NCBI GenBank assembly: GCA_030146405.1
Contig: JASLBS010000025.1
Span: forward strand, 1 to 12,037
DNA from: Arthrobacter sp.
GTDB taxonomy: Bacteria > Actinomycetota > Actinomycetes > Actinomycetales > Micrococcaceae
Length of the DNA stretch: 12,037 bases
Reading direction: 5' to 3'
In this document: one piece after another, positions 7,505-12,037 of the stretch
How the letters are laid out: each line of letters opens with the position of its first letter
Numbering within the stretch: position 1 is the first letter of the stretch
Notes under the pieces: generated by a model
What the model saw: the letters and a program-made list of their open reading frames with translations, nothing else
Databases searched by the model: none
What the model was told of the DNA's origin: nothing
Position numbers and translations under genes: made by a program

Positions 7505-7784
7505 CTACAGGGGCGGCACAGGACCCGGTGCGGGTACCTGCATCCGGGGTGCCGTCGACGCGTCCTCCTGGCGCGTCCACATACCGGGTCCGCGCGCTCC
7601 ATCCGGGACCCGGGCGCGGAAGAGTTCCGCCATGGACGTCCCCGCTCTTCCGCCGACCGGTATGCCGCACCCCCCTCGAGGGCCCGTGTACGTCGGGCAG
7701 GACGGCCCCGCCACCGCCGGGCCTGGTGCTCGCACTGCCTCCACCCACCGCCGGAGCCGTGCAGAGCCGCGCCGGGTCCTCCGG

Positions 7785-8411
7785 ATGCTCCCACGGACAT
7801 CCGTTCCGGGCACGGCTCGCCGCATCACCGCCGTACTGGCACTCGTGGCGTGCATCCCGGCGGGCGGCGCGGGCCCTGCCTCGGCCGGACCGCCAGGTCA
7901 TGCTGCCGACCGGCAGCAGGCGGGTATGGCCACCCGGCTCCTCCCGGTACCGTTCACCCCGGAATGGAGCTGGCCCCTGGTACCGAGGCCGGAGGTCCTG
8001 CGACCGTTCGAGAAGCCGCCGCAGAAGTGGAAGCCGGGTCATCGCGGTGTCGATCTGGCGGTCGTCGCCGACGGGCACACCCTGGTCCTGAGTCCTGCGG
8101 ACGGGACGGTGTCCTTCTCCGGGGTGGTCGTGGACCGCGGCGTGCTCTCGATCGATCACGGCGACGGACGGATCAGCAGCTTCGAGCCCGTCACCACGGA
8201 TCTGGTCGAGGGCCGGCGGGTCGGCCGCGGCGACGCGGTGGCGGCTGTCGCGGCATCCGCCCCGGACGGCCCACCACGGGGGCACTGCGGCCGGCCGTGC
8301 CTCCACTGGGGTGTCCGCGTCGACGGCGAGTACGTGGATCCGCTGGCCTTCGTGACGGACCGCCGACCGTCGGTCCTCCTGCCGCTCGACGACCGGACCC
8401 GACGTCGATGA
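7785..8411 (+). CDS. Secreted M23-family (LytM-like) peptidoglycan hydrolase-type protein
   Basis: This 208-residue exported protein has a signal peptide (basic MLPRTSVPGTARR, hydrophobic 14-24, cleavage expected near ASA at 32-34) and an M23 domain at about 82-190. Zn ligands are visible as H86 and D90 (GHRGVD), with conserved H125 in SIDHGDG. The usual H-x-H motif reads C172-L-H174, so its first, catalytic His is replaced by Cys. H167 and C168 lie just upstream, and a C168-C172 disulfide is possible. M23 enzymes cut peptidoglycan cross-bridges; this variant may be inactive or act as a regulator. The ATG at 7785 is chosen because it puts the signal peptide first, though its ribosome site is weak. 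ATG 7632 would add 51 residues. It is monocistronic, ending at a strong hairpin. Confidence 0.8.
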   Translation: MLPRTSVPGTARRITAVLALVACIPAGGAGPASAGPPGHAADRQQAGMATRLLPVPFTPEWSWPLVPRPEVLRPFEKPPQKWKPGHRGVDLAVVADGHTLVLSPADGTVSFSGVVVDRGVLSIDHGDGRISSFEPVTTDLVEGRRVGRGDAVAAVAASAPDGPPRGHCGRPCLHWGVRVDGEYVDPLAFVTDRRPSVLLPLDDRTRRR

Positions 8412-8419
8412 CCGGCGAC

Positions 8420-8459
8420 GGCAGGAGGGCCGGACCGTGATCCGTCCGACCCTCCTGCC
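8420..8459. terminator. Bidirectional hairpin between convergent genes
   Basis: GGCAGGAGGG (8420-8429) pairs perfectly with CCCTCCTGCC (8450-8459). After one mismatch, CGGAC (8431-8435) pairs with GTCCG (8444-8448), leaving an 8-base loop. It lies 9 bases after the M23 stop and 21 bases beyond the acyl-CoA dehydrogenase stop. It is symmetric and could end both transcripts. No T-run flanks it, common among actinobacterial terminators. Confidence 0.75.
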
Positions 8460-8480
8460 TCCGGCCGCTGGATGTACTGG

Positions 8481-9671
8481 CTAGACGAAGGCAGCGATAC
8501 CGGTGATGGCCCGACCGGCGACGAGCGTGTTGATCTCCTGCGTGCCCTCGTAGGAGTACACGGCTTCGGCGTCGGAGAAGATCTTCGCCATCTCGTAATC
8601 GACCACGATCCCGTTGCCGCCGAGGATGTTGCGCCCGGCCGCGACGCTCTCGCGCATGCGTGCCGTCGTGAAGGCCTTGGCGAGGGCCGACTGCTCGTCC
8701 TTCGCCCTGCCGGCGTCCTCGAGCTGCGACAGGCGCACCATCATGCCCATGGAACTCATGGCGTTGCCGAGGATCAGGACCAGCTGCTGCTGGACGAGCT
8801 GGAAGCTGGCGATGGGCCGCCCGAACTGCTCGCGCTCCACGGCGTAACGCCGCGCGACGTCGAAGGCGGCGAGCTGCTGCCCCACGGCCTGCCAGCCGAC
8901 AGCGAGCCTCGTGACCTTGAGGACCTTGTTGGTGTCCCTGAAGCTGTTCGCGCCCCTGAGGTGGAAATCGTCGGGCACGACGACGTCCTCGAGGACGATG
9001 TCGGCATTCTCCACGGTGCGGAGGGCGATCTTGTTCTCGATCTTCGTCGAGGTGAAACCGGGGGTCGTGGTGTCGACCAGGAAGCCCTTGACCTGGTCGT
9101 CCTCGACGTCGCGGGCGTAGATGACCACCCAGTCGGAGAACGTAGCGTTGCCGATCCAGCGCTTCGCGCCGTTGAGGATCCAGGTACTGCCGTTCCGGCG
9201 TGCCGTCGTCCGGGTACCCCCGGCGACGTCGGATCCTCCGAGGGGCTCGGTGAGGCCGAAGGCGCCGATCTTCTTCATGGCATAGATGTCGGGCAGCCAC
9301 TCCTGCTGCTGCTCCTTCGAGGCGAGCATCTCGATCGAGCCGGTGAACAGCCCGTCGTGCACCCCCAGGAAGGTCGCGATCGAGGTGTCGGCCCGGGTGA
9401 ATTCGGCGTGCGACATACCTGCGAACAGGGTGGAGTAGCCCTGGCGGTGCACCGGGCTCATGGGGTCGAGTTCGGCGAGCTTCGGGATGAGTTCCTGGGG
9501 GAACACGCCCCGGTTCCACCACTCCACGGCGTTGGGCCGAACCTCGCGCCCCAGCCAGGAGCGGATCTCCTCCAGACGGGACCGCTCCTTGTCGGACAGC
9601 AGCTCCTCGAAGGCGAAGAAGTCACCGTCCGGGTACGGAAGGCCGTTTCCATCGATCGACGTCCTGCTCAT
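8481..9671 (-). CDS. Acyl-CoA dehydrogenase, glutaryl-CoA dehydrogenase-like
   Basis: This 396-residue flavoprotein should oxidise an acyl-CoA at the alpha-beta bond using FAD in the cytoplasm. Domain order is normal: helical N-domain (about 20-135), beta domain with GAFGLTEPLGGSD at 136-148 (family signature, flavin contact) and KRWIGNA at 170-176, and C-terminal helices with QFGRPIASFQ at 282-291 and NILGGNGI at 348-355. The base is probably E375 in YEGTQEI, the position used by glutaryl-CoA dehydrogenase and short-chain members. Sequence character is nearest to glutaryl-CoA dehydrogenase and ACX4-like proteins, but the substrate cannot be fixed. ATG at 9671 follows GAGGGG with a 6-base spacer; the frame is open further upstream without family similarity. 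It appears to be a single-gene transcript with palindromes in the promoter region. Confidence 0.9.
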   Translation of the reverse strand: MSRTSIDGNGLPYPDGDFFAFEELLSDKERSRLEEIRSWLGREVRPNAVEWWNRGVFPQELIPKLAELDPMSPVHRQGYSTLFAGMSHAEFTRADTSIATFLGVHDGLFTGSIEMLASKEQQQEWLPDIYAMKKIGAFGLTEPLGGSDVAGGTRTTARRNGSTWILNGAKRWIGNATFSDWVVIYARDVEDDQVKGFLVDTTTPGFTSTKIENKIALRTVENADIVLEDVVVPDDFHLRGANSFRDTNKVLKVTRLAVGWQAVGQQLAAFDVARRYAVEREQFGRPIASFQLVQQQLVLILGNAMSSMGMMVRLSQLEDAGRAKDEQSALAKAFTTARMRESVAAGRNILGGNGIVVDYEMAKIFSDAEAVYSYEGTQEINTLVAGRAITGIAAFV

Positions 9672-9756
9672 GGCATTCCCCTCACTCTGGTCACCGGCGA
9701 CCAGCACTGGAACTCGATCAAGCGAACTTGACGGGCGCGCGACGCGCTCGTCATCA

Positions 9757-9762
9757 ATGTTA
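9757..9762 (-). promoter_or_regulatory. Candidate -10 element of the acyl-CoA dehydrogenase
   Basis: On the - strand TAACAT matches TAnnnT and lies 86 bases before the start codon. It overlaps the palindromic site at 9759-9780, so a bound repressor would block polymerase. No clear -35 is seen. Confidence 0.35.
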
Positions 9763-9780
9763 CCCGTCAGTAACTTACTG
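9759..9780. promoter_or_regulatory. Overlapping palindromes, TetR-type operator candidate
   Basis: Two inverted repeats share bases: GTTAC-N6-GTAAC at 9759-9774, and CAGTAA-C-TTACTG at 9768-9780, a perfect 6+1+6 palindrome. This AT-richer island stands out in GC-rich DNA. TTAC...GTAA palindromes of this kind are typical of TetR-family repressors, several of which control fatty-acid and acyl-CoA genes in Actinobacteria. The regulator is not encoded in this window. Confidence 0.5.
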
Positions 9781-9807
9781 CGCCACCGGTACGTCCGGCG
9801 GAACGAG

Positions 9808-9841
9808 GAATGCGCCGGCCGCGGGAGCGGTCGGCGCATTC
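9808..9841 (-). terminator. Terminator hairpin downstream of the tRNA
   Basis: GAATGCGCCGGCCGC (9808-9822) pairs with GCGGTCGGCGCATTC (9827-9841) over 15 bp, with one G-U pair and a 4-base loop. It begins 24 bases past the tRNA 3' end on the - strand. Only a mild T-containing CTCGTT follows. It probably ends tRNA transcription and shields the acyl-CoA dehydrogenase promoter from readthrough. Confidence 0.75.
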
Positions 9842-9864
9842 GGGAGGTCGGTGTCGACCGGGGG

Positions 9865-9938
9865 TAGGGCTGCTGGGGCTTGAACCCAGGACAAACGGAT
9901 TATGAGTCCGCTGCTCTAACCAGCTGAGCTACAGCCCC
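9865..9938 (-). tRNA. tRNA with CAU anticodon (Ile2 or elongator Met)
   Basis: The - strand folds as a complete 74-base cloverleaf. It has acceptor GGGGCTG/CAGCCCT with a G1-U72 wobble, D-stem GCTC/GAGC, anticodon stem GCGGA/TCCGT around loop CTCATAA, T-stem CTGGG/CCCAG around TTCAAGC, and discriminator A73. CCA is not encoded; ACCCC follows. The anticodon is CAU, shared by elongator tRNA-Met and by tRNA-Ile2, whose C34 is changed to lysidine by TilS to read AUA. It is not initiator tRNA: an initiator would show GGG/CCC anticodon-stem pairs. The variable loop and T-loop (TTCAAG) recall Ile2, but the identity is left open. Confidence 0.9.
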
Positions 9939-10001
9939 CAGGGCGCTGGGCCCCTGACGCCCGTGGCACCGGATCGTGTTCCCGGCATCTGGCGCGTCTT
10001 C

Positions 10002-10007
10002 ATTGTA
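10002..10007 (-). promoter_or_regulatory. Candidate -10 element of the tRNA gene
   Basis: The - strand reads TACAAT, a near-consensus -10, 64 bases before the tRNA 5' end and outside the glycosyltransferase gene. No good -35 lies 17 bases upstream. A start near 9995 would give a short leader removed by RNase P. Confidence 0.35.
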
Positions 10008-10052
10008 TGCGCACCACGACGTGCGTCCGGGCTTCGGGCAGGTCCGCGTGGG

Positions 10053-11276
10053 CTACCCCGCCGAAGCCCCGACCCGCTCCTCGCTCGCGGCGCGGACGGA
10101 GAGCGTGCCGTAGTAGAGCCCCTCGAAGGTCTCGAGGGTCGCGCCGATGTCGTGCGTGCCCACCAGGGCGCGGCTCGCCGCTCCCATCCTGCGCTGGTCC
10201 TCCTGCGGGAGCTCGAGGATCTCCGTGATGCGGCGACCCAGCTCACGGGAGTCCCCGGGTGGGAAGAGGTAGCCGTTCTCACCGTCGGACACCAGGTGGG
10301 GCAACGCCATCGCGTCGGCGAGCAGCACCGGTGTGGAGGCGGACATGGCCTCGAGCGTGACGAGCGACTGGAGCTCGGCGGTGCCGGGCTGGCAGAACAG
10401 GGCCGCACGGATGTAGCTCCTGCGCAGTTCGTCGTCGTCGATCAGTCCGCGGAAGGCGACACGGTCGCCGATCCCGAGTCGGGCGGCCTGTGCCTGCAGC
10501 GCGGGCTTCACCTCGCCGCCGCCGACGATCTCGAGATGCACGTTCAGGTGCTCGGGAGTCCTGGCGACCGCATCGATCAGGACGTCCACGTGCTTCTCCT
10601 CGGCGAGGCGTCCCACGAAGAGGACCGTGGGGTGCTCGTGCGGTTCGACGGTCTCACCCGGCTGCAGCTCGTAGGCCGTGGAGTCGATCCCGTTGGAGAC
10701 GGCCAGCACCTCGCGGAGGAAGGCGTGGTCGTGCATCGCCTTCGCGGCCAGTGGCGTGGGCGTGGTGACAGCAGCGGCCTTGCCCATGACCCTGCCCATG
10801 TCCCTCCACGAGTTCTTCGCCACGATCCGCTTGAACCAGGCCGGGAAGGGCAGGAAGGGATTGATGTTCTCGGGCATGAAGTGGTTGGTCGCGACGACGC
10901 GGATGCCCCGCCTCACGGCCTCGTACAGCGTGTACTCCCCCACCATGTAGTGGCACTGGATGTGCACGACATCCGGCTGCACCCGGTCGAAGAGCAGGCT
11001 GATGTCGCGCCTGATCTCCCAGGGGAGGCAGATGCGCCAGTAGTCGTGGGTCGGCACGCTGTGCGAGCGGAGGCGGTGGACCGTCCAGTCGCCTCCCGGT
11101 TCGGTGAAGCTCCTGCCGTTGGACGCCCGCGGCGCGAGGACGTGCACGTCGTGTCCCCGTCCGGCCATTCCCCGGGCCAGCCTGTAGCCGAACTGGGCGG
11201 CGCCGTTCACATTGGGCGGGTACGTATCCGCGGCGATCAGGATGGTCAGGGGCTTGTTATCAGCCGGGTAACTCAC
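10053..11276 (-). CDS. GT4-family glycosyltransferase (GT-B fold)
   Basis: This 407-residue protein is a retaining GT-B glycosyltransferase of the GT4 type. The N-terminal acceptor domain (about 10-190) has the Gly-rich turn PPNVNGAAQFGYRLA at 20-34. The C-terminal donor domain (about 215-390) shows FVGRLAEEKHVDVLIDA at 220-236, IVGGGE at 250-255 and the E-x7-E motif E301...E309 that binds the nucleotide-sugar. No membrane helix or signal is seen, so it works in the cytosol or at the membrane face. TNHFMPENI at 130-138 resembles glycolipid-forming members that act on diacylglycerol or phosphatidylinositol, but donor and acceptor are unknown. The start is GTG at 11276, with AGGGG about 8 bases upstream. 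It is 48 bases after the DMT-type gene and probably in one operon with it. Confidence 0.87.
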   Translation of the reverse strand: MSYPADNKPLTILIAADTYPPNVNGAAQFGYRLARGMAGRGHDVHVLAPRASNGRSFTEPGGDWTVHRLRSHSVPTHDYWRICLPWEIRRDISLLFDRVQPDVVHIQCHYMVGEYTLYEAVRRGIRVVATNHFMPENINPFLPFPAWFKRIVAKNSWRDMGRVMGKAAAVTTPTPLAAKAMHDHAFLREVLAVSNGIDSTAYELQPGETVEPHEHPTVLFVGRLAEEKHVDVLIDAVARTPEHLNVHLEIVGGGEVKPALQAQAARLGIGDRVAFRGLIDDDELRRSYIRAALFCQPGTAELQSLVTLEAMSASTPVLLADAMALPHLVSDGENGYLFPPGDSRELGRRITEILELPQEDQRRMGAASRALVGTHDIGATLETFEGLYYGTLSVRAASEERVGASAG

Positions 11277-11324
11277 GCGTGGATCCCCTACGTCGGTGTG
11301 CTGGTCTGGACTGCGGTGGCTCGG

Positions 11325-12037
11325 TCAGCGCTGCCGCTTCACCACATCGGGATGATGGCGGGACAGGGCAACCACCCCAACGATAGCAACGAGGGCCGCG
11401 GCTGCCATGCCCAGCGCGGTCACGGTGCGGACGTCCGGCTGGAGTTCCTCGAGGATGATGATGCCGATGGCGATCCCCACGATCGGATCGATGACGGTCA
11501 GTCCGGCGATCACGAGATCGGGTGGTCCGGTGGCGTAGGCACTCTGCACGAACCAGGATCCGAGGGCAGCCGCCGCGGCGAGGGCGACGAGGGTCAGGAT
11601 CGGCACGTCGAGCAGGAAGCGGCCGTTCGGGTCGAGCAGGTGCCCGGCGACGATCTTGGTGAGGACGGCGACGAATCCGAAGAGCACACCGGCTCCCAGG
11701 ATGTAGGCGAAGGCGTTCAGGCGGTGCTTGCCGACCGCGGCGAGGAAACCGAAGACCACGACGGCGGCACCCAGCAGGAGCACGACGGACAGTTCCTGCG
11801 CGCGGTCGACGGCGTGGTTCTCGCGTGTGACGTTCACGGCGAGCACCACGAACAGTGCGCTCCCGGTCACGCAGGCGGTGATCGCCGCGATCGTGGGGCG
11901 ATTGATCCGGATCCCCTGGTCGCGGGAGTTGACGATGGTGGTGATCACGAGTGCGATGGCACCGATGGGCTGGACGACGGTCAGACTCGCGAGCGCCAGG
12001 GCGACCACGTTCAGGGCCATCCCGGTTCCCAGCAGGA
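11325..12037 (-). CDS. DMT/EamA-like membrane transporter, N-terminus outside window
   Basis: The frame stays open to the right edge: five codons (LLGTG) precede the first ATG at 12020 and continue the same helix, so the true start lies beyond 12037. About 236 residues are visible, with seven hydrophobic segments: roughly the N-terminal VVALALASLTVVQPIGAI helix, then segments centred near 11880, 11780, 11690, 11575, 11480 and 11390. The pattern, with helix-internal Pro in VVQPIGAIAL and VIDPIVGIAIG, fits drug/metabolite transporters of the EamA or NIPA-like kind, usually about 10 helices and 280-300 residues. The C-terminus is short and basic. The substrate is unknown. Its pairing with the glycosyltransferase may be functional or only positional. 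Confidence 0.75.
   Translation of the reverse strand, partial: LLGTGMALNVVALALASLTVVQPIGAIALVITTIVNSRDQGIRINRPTIAAITACVTGSALFVVLAVNVTRENHAVDRAQELSVVLLLGAAVVVFGFLAAVGKHRLNAFAYILGAGVLFGFVAVLTKIVAGHLLDPNGRFLLDVPILTLVALAAAAALGSWFVQSAYATGPPDLVIAGLTVIDPIVGIAIGIIILEELQPDVRTVTALGMAAAALVAIVGVVALSRHHPDVVKRQR

Larger units (their letters stand above)
7228..7784. other. Divergent spacer between rpsB and the M23 gene
   Basis: This 557-base spacer has no gene I can support. The rpsB-proximal half looks like a structured - strand leader: an 18-base palindrome at 7386-7403, a hairpin at 7359-7372, and an ATG at 7347 in frame with rpsB. A possible rpsB -10 (TACACT, - strand) lies at 7499-7504. The half near the M23 gene is GC-rich, with both strands open by composition. 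I see no clear + strand promoter. Confidence 0.5.

Noticed and set aside
7500..7784. 95 extra N-terminal codons of the M23 gene
   Set aside because: They would place the signal peptide in the middle of the protein; the composition is Pro/Gly/Arg-rich spacer-like.
7228..7800. rpsB frame extended to an upstream start, giving a 504-residue protein
   Set aside because: The extra 191 residues do not resemble S2 and lack conserved features; the ATG at 7227 gives the normal S2 N-terminus and has a ribosome site.
8191..9522. 443-codon - strand open frame overlapping the acyl-CoA dehydrogenase
   Set aside because: It is another frame of the same strand; the product is Arg/Gly/Pro-rich without motifs, while the dehydrogenase frame carries full family signatures.
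9939..10052. Terminator for the glycosyltransferase in the GC-rich repeats before the tRNA
   Set aside because: Only 5-bp broken stems such as GGGCG/CGCCC were found, with no T-tract; not strong enough to list.

Overview
The window reads as chromosomal DNA of a high-GC Gram-positive bacterium. The block rpsB-tsf-pyrH-frr-cdsA followed by a DivIVA-repeat gene, the strong GC bias at third codon positions, GTG starts and actinobacterial-type proteins (S2 with an Ala/Glu/Pro tail, CLHWG-type M23 protein) point to Actinobacteria, most likely Micrococcaceae (Arthrobacter and relatives). The genus is inferred from protein resemblance only. No mobile element, CRISPR array or phage gene was seen.

Left part (1-1992, + strand): the last 18 codons of an upstream gene, possibly a LytTR-type response regulator, then a small two-helix membrane protein (DUF485-like) overlapping a sodium:solute symporter of the acetate/monocarboxylate (ActP/MctC-like) type. 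This looks like a carboxylate-uptake operon with its regulator upstream.

Centre (2017-7227, - strand): a housekeeping block transcribed right to left: rpsB (ribosomal protein S2), tsf (EF-Ts), pyrH (UMP kinase), frr (ribosome recycling factor), cdsA (CDP-diacylglycerol synthase) and a small protein with four DivIVA-like modules. A strong terminator follows tsf, a hairpin without T-tract lies between rpsB and tsf, and frr and cdsA overlap as TGATG. The block joins translation, pyrimidine supply, phospholipid synthesis and probably polar growth or division.

Right part (7228-12037): a 557-base divergent spacer contains the rpsB leader, with an 18-base perfect palindrome, and leads into a secreted M23-family protein on the + strand. 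A large hairpin separates this from a convergent acyl-CoA dehydrogenase of the glutaryl-CoA dehydrogenase-like group (- strand), which has TetR-type palindromes in its promoter region. Further right, all on the - strand, are a CAU-anticodon tRNA with a strong terminator, a GT4 glycosyltransferase, and a DMT/EamA-like membrane protein that runs off the right edge.

I found no clear novel multi-gene system. The best leads are the four-module DivIVA-like protein, the M23 protein lacking one His of the H-x-H motif, the structured rpsB leader, and the operator-like palindromes before the acyl-CoA dehydrogenase.
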